Under the pieces are notes generated by a model that saw nothing but the letters and a program-made list of their open reading frames with translations, had not been told where the DNA came from and did no database searches. Position numbers and translations under genes: made by a program. From positions 22,435,182-22,499,181 of the forward strand of contig JABAKD010000016.1 of the NCBI GenBank assembly GCA_012845835.1: a stretch of 64,000 nucleotides of DNA. The letters run 5' to 3'. This DNA is from Undaria pinnatifida. Its lineage: Eukaryota > Sar > Phaeophyceae > Laminariales > Alariaceae. Below are positions 1 to 10,229 of the stretch, piece after piece. Position 1 is the stretch's first letter. Each line of letters opens with the position of its first letter.

Positions 1-430
1 AACGCAGGGTTTCCGCGGTTTCAAGTTAATCGCACCGTTAAATATAACTGATTTGTTATTTTTGGCATCGTATCTTGATGCACACGGTGCAATTCGGTTT
101 CGACGGCATTCCTAATCTTACCGTGCCGTTCGCTGCGGTTTTTCATTACGGTGCGGTTCGGTGTTGTGATATATCCTATGGTGCACGGGTCGGTGCGGTT
201 GTCAGAAAACGTAAATGCCATAATTCGGTTCGGTGGCGTTTTCAGATGTCGTGATCCCTACGGTGCGGTTTAGGTATGTATTATGTTCTACGATGCGATT
301 CAGTGCGGTTTTTCGAGATTTTGCAAACCCCACGTAAACATGATGCGGGGTTTTCAAGGGCGGGAAAATCCTACGGTGAGGAAGCGGTGCGGTTAACCGC
401 ACCGAGCCACACCGAACCGATAGAAAAAAC
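1..430. repeat. Degenerate GTGCGGTT-type short repeat array
   Basis: The octamer GTGCGGTT and close variants (GGTGCGGTT, CGGTGCGGTT, TGCGGTTTTT) recur every 15-60 bases across this stretch. No reading frame looks like a gene; the open frames here simply follow the repeat. It ends where the dispersed repeat at 430-770 begins, and the left end is cut by the window edge. Confidence 0.6.
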
Positions 431-770
431 CACAACGCAATTGACCCTATAAAAAAAATGTAGGGACAAAGAAGGGGGAAGGGTATCACATCAAAGGGAA
501 AAGGGGACAACTGCTCAGCAAGACCCCCCGTACCGGCAGTGGCTGTACCGCAGTATCGGCTGACCCGTGACCCCCGGAGGGGGATGGAGCAGGCTCCCCA
601 AAACACGAAACACGGGAACAAAATACGCAAGGTAGTCGCAGTAGCTTGAGGCAACGTAAACAGGTTCTCTTTGCTAATCGGGCTGGTGTTTTGTTACCCT
701 GTCTGCCGCCTCCTTCTTGGTTTGTAAAAAATAGAAAACAGCGGTTCCCTACTCCTCCCACGCCCCTTTT
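430..770 (+). repeat. Dispersed repeat family D, copy 1
   Basis: Resembles 57840-58115 in the same orientation. Shared landmarks in order are TACCGGC, ATCGGCTGAC, CCCGGAGG, GTCGCAGTA-AGCTTGAGG, GGTGTTT-GTTACCCTGTCTGC and CCACGCCCC. Identity looks moderate, so the copies are old. No protein is evident. The family is unidentified. Confidence 0.55.
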
Positions 771-1286
771 CGATTTGAGCCTCAAGACTCCAGGCTTCGC
801 GGTGCTCTGACCTATTTTGTTTCTCCTCGTTAACTTGCAACCTGGCGATGAACCGTTCGGCTGCTTCAAGGATCTACCGGTATCACTTGCCCGCCTTCAT
901 TGCGTCATGGACCTACATCACGGCTTCAATTCCAAACTGACGTGACGAATCCTCCGTGAATTCTTTCTTCGGTGGATCGAAAACGGCGACGTTGTTTCTC
1001 ACGGCTGTGAGGCAGTCGTTCCGTGTCCCGCCCGGTCCCGTTTTTTTTACCGGCTATCCGCGCAAACATCGTCTGGCTGGGTAATTGTTAGGGCGGTGTT
1101 TTCTGGTAAGGTGGTTATTCGGGTTTTCCACGGCTTGTCTCGCCGAACAGCCAAGCAAGAAGTTACCGCCGTATACAAAGCGTCACGAACTTTCAATATC
1201 CGAGAGTATCGCTAGGTGCCGTATGCGAGGAATCTCGCGGAGAAGATATTTATGACGAGTATGCGTTACGAGGAGTAAATCAGTGG
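771..1286. other. No gene or repeat recognised
   Basis: Unique-looking sequence of mixed composition with no coding frame, RNA gene or inverted repeat that I can support. Confidence 0.4.
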
Positions 1287-1311
1287 TTGCTGCGAAGTGG
1301 AGCATCGGCCC

Positions 1312-1655
1312 CCATGCACACTCCTTCTCCTTCCTACTTCGATCGTTCAGCTATCCTACACAGGAAGACGACTGAGACAGCATGCTGCACTATGACTATG
1401 CATGTGGCAGTATTTTACATGAACTCGGAAGAGCTTGAGTGTGTCTACGAGGACATGAGGATGACGTTGGAGCAGGCATCACAAGAGATATACGTGATGC
1501 GTGGACCTGGAGACTACGTTCAAAGCGTGAAATTATATCTTGTGGTAGACCTGAGAAGCAGGGGCTGCCACTCTATCATGGATTATGCAGACACAGCTCG
1601 ACTCTGTAACGCGGTGTCCAATCCGAGAATCGAACTCGGGTTTCTGCAAGTTTGA
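1312..1655 (+). CDS. Possible hypothetical protein or exon, about 114 residues
   Basis: An open frame whose middle part (from the ATG at 1393, beginning MTMHVAVFYMNSEELECVYE) has the mixed acidic and hydrophobic composition of a real protein. The frame is open upstream to 1287. Its last third runs into the ATGCTCGAC repeat area and is less protein-like. ATG codons at 1312, 1393 and 1399 could each be the start. No family is recognised, and chance openness cannot be excluded. Confidence 0.25.
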
Positions 1656-2360
1656 CGTGGATGCTCGATGCTCTCGAGCATCAGGATTTATTCAGGATAG
1701 TGTGCATGCTCCTCATCGCATGCTCGACATGACGTACATCATTTTGTGCTCGCTTTTGCTTGCGCGGGGAGGCTCGACGTCCACAACACACGTAGACACC
1801 TACGCTCCCTAGCACATACAACTAAGCACATGGATTCGAGACGCTAGCATTTAGTGTGGGTACCAGAAGTATATATGCTACAGCACGAGCGCTGGCATAT
1901 ATCGTCGCATATAAACGCCTGTCGCCTACTATTGTTTGCGCAAGTATGTGTTCTCGCTATCACATGTGCGATTGCCGGTGAATGCATGTAACATACACAC
2001 CTGGATGCTCGACACCCGTTCATTGTGGGTTCGTAAGCGCTTGTCGCATATTATGCGGAAAAGTGTATGCTTGCCATGCACGCATTCTCGCCAGAGCATG
2101 CATATATTTTGCATACACATACACTTGTTGGTAGTTTGAGTGCATGAGTGCTTGTCACCCGCGTAAGAAATATGAGCGCCAACACAATGCATACTTACGG
2201 TCGTGGGTGCTCGACACTTGCTTGTGGTGTGGGTACCTGTAGTCGAACATGGATGCTCGACACACGTAATGCATGCATGGACTTTCGACACTCGTTCGTA
2301 GTAAATAGACTATGGGTACGTATAGACCTACTATTATACGAATGCTTGACACATATACCA
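1640..2360. repeat. Imperfect ATGCTCGAC repeat array
   Basis: The motif ATGCTCGACAC followed by CGTTCGTTGTGGGT-like sequence recurs near 1660, 1720, 2003, 2210, 2252 and 2343, in a background rich in ATGC and CATG. Units of roughly 40-50 bases are strongly diverged. The open frames over it on both strands are a consequence of the repeat and are not annotated as genes. Confidence 0.5.
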
Positions 2361-3330
2361 TACGCGTAAGTATGTAAGCTAATCACCAAACGTGTGTTAG
2401 CACACATTAGAATAGGTACATACAGATTCGCATGCCCGGTGCAGTATGCCCGACCCCTAACGTATTCTTAGTATGCTGTTGACGGTGTTGTTCTCGTCGT
2501 CGTTGCTGAGGATGTTCGCAAGCAGTCTACCAACAATAGAATCGGTCGGGCTCACCTAGAGCAGGCACGTCGTATTCCCAGGCGAGATACTAGTAACTTT
2601 AGCCATAACCCATGCTATAGGACGAGCATATAGCCGGAGCATGTTGAATATAAAACCATCAGGCCAGGCCCATTCCGGCTGTCCGCTTTGCCTTCCTTCC
2701 AGCCCCTGTGCGTTGCAGCCCGTGTGCGTCTGTTGATATGCTAGTGCCGCAGATGAGTGACACAGAGGGGACTGGAGACCGTGGATGACGAAACCCAGTG
2801 ATGTGGCCTTCGAAATATCTTCCCGGCGGGATAGGTTCTGCTTTGAATTTCAACAACACTGAATATACTCCCCTTCTCTAGGTCAATATCGCCGTCACCT
2901 AATGCTCCTCTGACCCTGGAGAACATGACCCCTTCTCTGTCGTCATCTTGCCTCCGTCACTCGTCCGCGCCCCGTCCTCTCCTTCCCCGCGTTCCATCGC
3001 CAATAATTTTATTTCTTATTAGCTTCCTTCCCAACTCGCTCTTCCACACCGCTTTATTCGCTGCCACCGCCTCCCCGCCGTTCCCCGCCCGCCACCCTTC
3101 CTCCTTTCCTACTCTACGCTCGCTATCTCGTCATTTTCCATCTTGTTCCGATCAGTGTTACCGTCGGCGTGGACGTTTATGTAGCCCCCTCGCGTATAGC
3201 TCACGTTGAATCATTCTTGAAAGCAAATAGATGGATTGACCTCGGACTGTCAATATGTAGTCTAGACGTATAGACTACCCTGTACACAGTGGTGTAGCAC
3301 CCACACACCTTGTCCGGTAGCCCAATCAAA
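2361..3330. other. No gene recognised; pyrimidine-rich from 2925
   Basis: The first part shows nothing recognisable. From about 2925 to 3200 the plus strand is dominated by C and T (CTCTCC, TTCCTTCC, CCCGCC runs), which keeps a low-complexity frame open. A copy of the TAGTCTAGAC motif, used as an end by the element at 8521-8818, lies near 3255. Confidence 0.4.
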
Positions 3331-3339
3331 AGCACCTCA

Positions 3340-3715
3340 CTACTCAAGCGGGAGCCTCCTACTATTCGTGGCGCGGGTTCGCCTCAACAAACGTAGCTGC
3401 CTTGTTGTAGCACCAGCTAGCGTGTACGCCCGTGTTTGTGCCGGTGGCGTGACGAAAATGTGCACACCTCCCAACCCCCAACGCAGCATGTTGGGTCTCT
3501 TCAGGTAACACCCATCAAGGGTGGCACTGGTCATCACCACAGCGTGCCAAATTTGGCTAAAAAATCCTTCTGCATAACAACCATACCCCCCTCATGCGAC
3601 GCTGTCAACTCGTCGAACTCCTCCATGGTGAGATTTCCTGGCGAACCTTTTCTGGTCCCGAATTCCACTGGTTTATGTGGACCCGTGAAATGGGAGGACT
3701 GTATCACTTCCTTGG
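3340..3715 (-). pseudogene. Helicase-like fragment, frameshifted
   Basis: Two consecutive minus-strand frames read as one protein with a frame change at about 3540. The upstream frame (about 3715-3540) contains EEFDELTASHEGG. The downstream frame (3540-3340) starts with VVMTSATLDG. An acidic D-E motif followed about 30 residues later by (T)SAT is the spacing between motifs II and III of superfamily 2 helicases; the exact residues are non-canonical. No Walker A motif is seen. The sequence upstream is replaced by TIR elements at 3.85-4.24 kb. It may derive from a cellular, viral or transposon helicase; I cannot tell which. The call rests on two short motifs. Confidence 0.3.
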
Positions 3716-3946
3716 TATATGTGTTCCTGACTCACAGGACTCCTCCGTTGATAACGAACCAACATACTAAGATGCTACATTAGCACGGCACCCAGCATCG
3801 TTGGATCCCAATTTGCGTAAGACGATATTGATCTTATTCGTTGCAGTAAACAATATAGTCTATACAACTAGTCTAGGTTTTTACCGTGGAATATAATATG
3901 TACAACTATATGGTGGTGCATGTAATATATACACCTAGAGCCATCC

Positions 3947-4186
3947 CACGGTAAGGTTGCAGCAGCAAGTTCCTGAGCTCCAAACATAAGGAACTCAATA
4001 TCTCACCCAGAAAATTACTTCGAAGGCATTCGGTCGCACAACCCGACTAAGCTTCCATGCCTTAGTCCAAAAATATAATGTACTCGTGAAATTACTTCGT
4101 TGACCGGCAGTTCCTCATATGAGGAACTCAATCGCCCAGGGACTTTTTGGCGCAATCATACAACTGCAACCCCTACCGTGGGATGA
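3947..4186. mobile_element. MITE with 20-bp terminal inverted repeats
   Basis: Left end ATCCCACGGTAAGGTTGCAG and right end CTGCAACCCCTACCGTGGGAT are inverted copies of each other with one or two differences, about 235 bp apart. A shorter inverted theme (GTTCCTGAG and CTCATATGAGGAAC) lies inside. It is bracketed by further inverted TAGTCTATACAAC-like motifs at 3855 and 4235, which suggests a nest of two elements. No protein is encoded. No target duplication was recognised. Confidence 0.7.
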
Positions 4187-4308
4187 CTCACTAACCGTGG
4201 TACATAATAATTCGTTTATACGTTTAGACTATACAACTATACCGTGAGATTTTTTATCGGGTTGCACTTGCTTTCCGTTGTTCTCAACGAAACGTTAGAG
4301 CTCCTTAC

Positions 4309-4731
4309 GTGACGAACCTAGGACAATTTAGGCATTCACGTAGGAACTGCACAATCAGCGCCCTATGTGGGTTTTGTCCTCTGCGGTCGTCTCTCTCCTC
4401 CTTACAATCCGGTACTATCCCGGTGGCGGTTGACATTGAGAATGCCCTGAATTTGTTAAATGTTTTGCTGGAAAACCTTAATGTTAATATTTCGTTCTGG
4501 CGAATCCGTGATGACTGTTTGGGCGAGAGGCCGGCGACAGCGGTGATGCATCTTACCTTCAGTGCAGTGGTGAACGCGGAATACAATGTAACAAGCAGGT
4601 ACAACCGACCGCAGACCAGGGATGAGAACAGTAGGTATCACGCTGGCAGTCCATGTCACTTTGGTGGCAAATCCCCGGGTTGTTCAAAACAGGGCCGAGC
4701 AGTGTCTAATTTCTTTACTATCAATTTGTGA
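4309..4731 (+). CDS. Possible hypothetical protein or exon, up to 140 residues
   Basis: The frame stays open for 140 codons. Its central part (starting about IPVAVDIENALNLLNVLLEN) has a protein-like composition with a heptad-like leucine pattern. There is no ATG near the left end, so if real it is an internal exon. Openness also exists on the opposite strand, so strand and reality are uncertain. No family recognised. Confidence 0.25.
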   Translation: MTNLGQFRHSRRNCTISALCGFCPLRSSLSSLQSGTIPVAVDIENALNLLNVLLENLNVNISFWRIRDDCLGERPATAVMHLTFSAVVNAEYNVTSRYNRPQTRDENSRYHAGSPCHFGGKSPGCSKQGRAVSNFFTINL

Positions 4732-4984
4732 CGCATTCCTTCCTGCCGGTAGGCGCTAGTTCTGATATCTTCTGTTCATATGAAAAATTCGTTTCGGCTG
4801 TGGATACTCTTAGCGTACCGGGTAATGTACTCAGCATATTGGGAGCCGTGGCCAATTGGAAGTAGCAACACCACCCAGGTTGCTGTTACGACCTACCCGT
4901 ATGTTTGGCGCAATCATAGTTCTCACAATAATGCGTGAAAACCAGGACGGTGGTCGTTAATGTACAGGAAACAGTCTGTCACCA

Positions 4985-5095
4985 CCTTTTTAATTTTTAA
5001 TTTTTTCATCGTTCGGCGGATGGGGAAAAATAAAGCTTTCGCTCACCACACTTTCCAAGTATTTTCATACGCGTCGTGTGTCGATTTAAGTCAGT
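4985..5095 (-). repeat. Dispersed repeat R6, copy 1
   Basis: Read on the minus strand this stretch matches 29328-29440. Both show AAATCGACACACGACGCGTA, then GTGTGGTGAGC, AAAGCTTTATTTTTCC and ATCCGCCG in the same order. A weaker relative lies near 21790 on the minus strand. No coding content. Confidence 0.6.
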
Positions 5096-5418
5096 TGCTT
5101 TCGCAGCCCAACGCTAGCTGGCGCACCCTTCGGATCCCATTGGAGGTATAGCGTGAGCTGTTCCTATCAGTGGTCTTCGTCACAAACCCGGCAGCGCAAG
5201 CTACCGTTGTGTACGGATACCACCATCAGAGAAATTAGTCTTCAATATAGCTGAAAGTGAAAAGAATGGCTTACTTCGAAGTATGTTGTTATCCATTTTA
5301 ATAATGCTTCTGTGAGGCTCGAAGGAAGCCACGTTCCAATGGTCTCACACCTTACACGCGACAATAACCTCCCGGCGGTCGACATATCTACGCCAACTTT
5401 CTTGTTACTATTGACCAA

Positions 5419-5678
5419 GGCTACGGTAGGGGGGGGTACCCCCCGTTTCTACTGGTGTGTTTGAGCCAGTCGCACGAGTGACTCTGTACCTCACGGATGA
5501 AAACGGTCTGGGCAACTGTTTTGACGCAGCTTAGATCACCTTTGCATTGCGGATTGATTTCGTCAATGTGAAACATGAAATAAAAAGTAAGATCGCACAA
5601 TATCAAAAGGGTTACTCGCGCGAGTGACGCCTAGCCACTGAAATTCAAGGCCCAAAAAGGGACCCCCCTACCGTAGCC
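5419..5678. mobile_element. MITE with GGCTACGGTAGGGGGG ends
   Basis: The left end GGCTACGGTAGGGGGG and the right end CCCCCCTACCGTAGCC are perfect inverted repeats 260 bp apart. The interior is short and non-coding. The ends resemble those of the MITE-B copies near 26.7, 47.2 and 56.7 kb (CTACGATAGCCCCC), so the two families may share a transposase. Target duplication not recognised. Confidence 0.7.
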
Positions 5679-6249
5679 TGGGTCTAATTTCCTTGTATAT
5701 GTCATGGTCAAGGGGTCTTCGGAACGCTGCATTGGGAGACGGAACACCATGGATGATCAACGATCATTTACACTTCTTCCAACTCAAGGTTGGCACGATT
5801 CTGTTGCAGGTTGACACACGCCGTCCCATGGCCCGACTGTTCCTGAGACATTCCGCCTAATTTACTCCGCAAGTGTCCAAAATACTTGATCCCTAGTGTT
5901 CCGCGTTGTTCGTTTCGTTTTTCTTATCAGCGCCAGGCTCGACAGGTCTTCTTGAAGGACCACCCTCTCTAAGAATGATCCACTTGGCGCTGGTGCCAAT
6001 GCCCAATCCATCGATAGGTAATGCAGCGCGAAGTGACCAGGCTGATGCCCTGCTAATCTGTTTGCCGCCTCCTACCCGCTTTTCTCGACGACGGTGTCGC
6101 TAACACCCGCCCGCCCCTAGGCCACTTTGCCTTGTACATCACATTTAAGTCGGATGCGTGACGCTTCCTGCTCTTATCCACCACTTCTTTGTGCCACTTG
6201 ACCATGAGCCGTTCGGTTCAAAGACCCCCCGCTACTCCTTACCCATATT

Positions 6250-8050
6250 TTGCTCTGCTTTTACGCATAGCAGGGTCTCCACATCAAGCGCGCCATGGCG
6301 GGTTGCTAGTTTCGTCCAACCTTCGTCGGGTAAAAAAAAATCGAGGCTGCCCGTGAGGCATTTTTGCTAGTTCGTCGGTCTTCCACGTGATCCGCGATTG
6401 TCTCGACCGTGCGGACACCATAACAAACACTACCCTTCTTGGCAATGAACCCGCGGTTGTTTTGCTCTACCACTACCTACGCCAATAAAGAACCGCCGTT
6501 TAGGAGCGATCTCCTCGATGCTTTCGCATATTTATTTGCTTTTTGACGACTTTGGCGTACGGTGCTGTTGATGTGGTCGGTGCACCCCAGAACATGGAAA
6601 GATGTTTCGTGTTGAGTGTCCACGTCATAGTCAATTACGCAAGTTTTCAACAACACGGGCTTTTGCCATGGAACCTTTCGATGAGAGCAGTACGGTCGTC
6701 ACTTCTTGTAAGTGAATCTCTGGACATAACTGTCAGTACCATGCCCACATGAGCCGGGATCGATACCATGTCAACCACAAGCTTGATTTCTTTGTCGATA
6801 ATGCCGTCCAGGCAAAAGAACGGGGTCATCTGAGTATGCTCCCACCCTGCTCCTTTGCAAAAGAACGAATGAGTCCAGGACGTCTGGCCCTGTATTTAGG
6901 GCAGCGTTCCAATCGTTTCCTGTCCGAAACGGTGAGCCAACGACTGTCATCCTCATGATATAAATAGCGACACCTCCGCCGACCTAGATTCAACGCTTTC
7001 GTAGTCGGCGCAGCAGCGTTCCTCATACGGCACGGCCTATGGCACGTATACCAACGAGCGGTTCATCGTCGGCACCCGCCTCATATTCCACGAATTGAAC
7101 TAGGTCTTCATGGTGGCTTTCCTCCATCAAGCGAACGCCCAACACGCCCATTATTGTTGCATGGGGAAGACCTATTTGCACATTAGCGCCGGCAGCTCGC
7201 AGCCCTAATGCAGCCCCTGAGTGATGTAAATTCGTTCAGAGTGCTCGCCATCATCCGCACAAGCGAGCCTACATTCGTTTGAGGAGCCCACCGACGACTG
7301 CAAGCATCCTCCCTGGTACGCCGAAGCATGAAAGCATCCCTCTCAGCTCTCAGATCTCGGTTGGCATAGGGCAAAGCTTTTTCTCTGGGATAAGAGTGCA
7401 CATACATGCGTCGGCACTCTAAGGACAGCATGTAATACATCGATAGACCGTGCCGGCCAGAAACTGCACAGATCTTCGTGATTCTCTCGCCTTCCCAGAC
7501 GTCGGTAGGGTGGGACTCAAGGAGTTTCACCAACAAACTACGTGGGTGGAAAATTAACCAAATCCCTCTGTGGTTTGTGTCGTCGATGTGATCCTTCGTT
7601 CTGTAGAGGGCAGCCAGTGGTGACTGCATCGTCTTTCCAATGTTCGTAGCTGAGGGACTCCTCCCATTCTCAAAATTGACGAGAACGTATTGAAATCGAA
7701 GGGCAATTGGTCGGGGTGGTCAAGGTTTAGTAACTCACTTGCAAGCATATCTGGTTCCGGCACTTCTCAATTCCGCGAAAAACATCCCGAATGATCCCCC
7801 TAATCTGTCCGGAATTGGTTCATTTCAAAGTGATAATGCGAACGGCCGTTGCGTGTGGAACGCGTAGGGCGTCGATGGTTTTGCCATGTTTAAGGCCACG
7901 GAGGATGATATACAACCAGTCCCCCCATCTCTCCGTTTTCCCGGCTGACTGAAGTATTCAAAGAATTTTGCGGAAGCTATTGAGTTTGCTGCTATGTCTT
8001 CACGCTGTATTTGGATGTTCAGCTGATTGGGGCCACAGCTAAAAGCGGGG
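6250..8050 (-). pseudogene. Long decayed coding region, family unknown
   Basis: Minus-strand frames hand over to one another along this stretch, each ending where the next becomes protein-like. Segments run from about 8020 (REDIAANSIASAKFFEYF), through 7900 (GDWLYIILRGLKHGK), 7690-7215 (longest, contains HPTDVWEGERITKICAVS), 7215-7040 (GAALGLRAAGANVQIGLP), 7026-6830 (VSDRKRLERCPKY), 6829-6650 (IIDKEIKLVVDMVS) and 6640-6310 (VIDYDVDTQHETSF, GFIAKKGSVCYGVR). Two internal stops in the last segment are TAG. Together about 550-600 codons with several frame changes. This is more than chance openness, because composition stays protein-like across each hand-over. No domain is recognised. Real introns instead of frameshifts are possible at some joins. 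Confidence 0.5.
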
Positions 8051-8520
8051 TTATAAACTCAATGATTGATACGCAGGAGATTGGTCGTCCGCACCCACGT
8101 ATCCGCACCGGGGTGCTGCGGTGGTAACAACTTTTAGAACCCAGAACGAAACTCCTAACTGTACGTTGATATTTCAGATGCACACAGCTACACCTCTTTG
8201 CTACGTGTCACTGTAAGCAGGGCTGGCCAAGAGCAGCTTTTAAGCCGGGCTCCCACTTCCTCATTCCGTCTTTGGATTTTCGAGGCACGTGCATTCTTAG
8301 GGTAATGCCGATGCGATTGCCTCCTGCGTTTGGTTTCCGATATTACCTGAATTGAACAATATTTTTCGCAAACGACCTAAGTTAATCTTGGCTAACAGCT
8401 GATGGAAAAAGTACAAAACTCGAGGGAGCAGAATGGAATGACGAAAAACTGTTTTTGAGCCAACCAAATCCATACAGGGTTCAATACATTGAAAAAAAAG
8501 CTAAAATATAGACTATAGAC

Positions 8521-8818
8521 AGGTCTAGACTATACCAGGTATCATTTTGTGTAGCTCATCGGCTGCACCAGCCGGTATCTAAAATACATGTCAGAGAAAC
8601 GTCTATGTGCTACAGCTGCCGATGAGCCCGACTCGACAGGTTTGATCTTTAACGGGCAAATAGACCCCATGACCAGCTGTCCTATGCCATATGCTCGACG
8701 GTGGCTTTGCCAGAAGTATGGAGTTCATGCTAAACCTGCTACCGGTTTCCACCGGCCGTAAGTCTAAATCACCCGGTTTGATTCAGTTCTCTGAAACACT
8801 AGAGTATAGTCTAGATAG
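8521..8818. mobile_element. Small TIR element with TCTAGACTATAC ends
   Basis: TCTAGACTATAC at 8524-8535 and its inverse GTATAGTCTAGA at 8804-8815 bound about 300 bp of non-coding DNA. A second inverted pair (GCTCATCGGC near 8553 and GCCGATGAGC near 8620) forms an internal hairpin. Similar motifs at about 3255, 3855 and 4235 suggest a family. Confidence 0.5.
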
Positions 8819-9110
8819 AAGCATATTATTTTACCCTTGGCAAAATGTTGCAGGTGTTTGGCTCTGACCAAATGCTTATTATCTCCAACAGCATGGATTG
8901 CACGAACCGTGCTAACTGCCGGCCTCCGTCACACAAAGGGACATGATGCACGAAAAGGGTACCAGTGGGAAGCCTATTGTAATCACCCCAGCATGCGATG
9001 CCGTACCCTGATACAAGTTGCCACGAAAACAGTACACTCCAGCACCTTTGTGTGACCACGGACTACAGATATTTGACAAGAGTTAATGTGAGACAACAAC
9101 AACTGCATCC

Positions 9111-9800
9111 TTGACGCATATGATTCAAACAAACTTTATCTCACGCTTCGTGGCCCCGTACTTGAATGACACTCTTCCCCGGTACTGGCTAGCCGGACCC
9201 ACCCGCGAGACAATGAGATGCGAGAGTACACTCAAAGCTGTGTTTGCCCGCATGATACTTGCGTCAACGAGTAACAACTCAGAGGCCCTATTGACAAGAC
9301 GCAATCGTGCGGCAATTTAGTACGTACCCGAACTCGGGGGAACGCTGCTGTCAACGGCGACCCACCTGGTCCAATATACTCATTTCATCACACGCAATCA
9401 GTTGCACGTTTACGATTGATATCCTATTGCCAAAACATAACCGTGCCAGACTAATTCTCCCAACACCTTGCTTGATGGGGTCGACCTGGTGTCAAAGCGT
9501 ACCGTCAGTATTGGAGGTGACCCTATACACTACTTACTGCGCAACCCAAAAGCATACAAGAAAGAATATCGTCCAGCCCTTCATCCATTGAACAGTCCGC
9601 CGTTCGTTATGCACTATATAACGATTTCGATAGATATAATTCAGACACGGCCATGTGTAAAACACTCCTACTCATGTAAGAGCATACAGGTACAGCACCC
9701 GCGAAATCGTTTGCAGGAGTTGGATGCACGTATTTACGGTATTGGAAACGAGCAACCGTTCCACTCTCCAGCCACATCCATGCCGACTTTTTCTAGTTGA
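9111..9800 (+). pseudogene. Single-frame pseudogene with three stops, family unknown
   Basis: One reading frame runs 230 codons and stays protein-like throughout, interrupted only by TAG at 9318, TGA near 9417 and TAA near 9438. Sequence on both sides of each stop reads on smoothly (for example YVPELGGTLLSTATHLVQYT directly after the first). Each stop is one C-to-T change away from CAG, CGA or CAA. No ATG-led gene structure or known domain was recognised. A recently inactivated gene is the simplest reading; programmed readthrough is far less likely. Confidence 0.45.
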
Positions 9801-10229
9801 TACAAACCCAAATACCAATGTTACACACGCCCTCGGCCCGGACGTGGGGTCGAAGTAGGATACACTCCTCAATGAAGCCGATGAAGCCACACCTTGTCAC
9901 CCCTTTTATTTAGTAGTAGGAGTCGGCCCTTCATCTGCGGATCCCATACCCCTGCTATCGATAGTGTGCTCAGTCCGTGCGCCTAGAAATGTTTTAACCT
10001 GCCGTGGGTCTGTCAACGTCCGTCTACCGCCACCGTCGGCGTCGACGGTATCCCCGTTACATTGGGGTGCGCCACTTCTAGCTTAAACTCACAATCCACC
10101 CGATCTTGTCCATACTATTTTGCCTTTGATGGTCTGCTCTCTCCGCCTGTTTTTGGTTGAGTCCCGAAAGCACACGCACTAAGCTCGGAACCGGCTGGCG
10201 TTCTTGGATTCCCAATCGAACAAAGGCAA

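Noticed and set aside
1612-1640. tRNA-like T-arm (CCGAG-TTCGATT-CTCGG) on the minus strand
   Set aside because: The stem-loop is perfect, but no matching acceptor 5' strand, D-arm or anticodon arm exists at the right distance, so no tRNA gene can be built.
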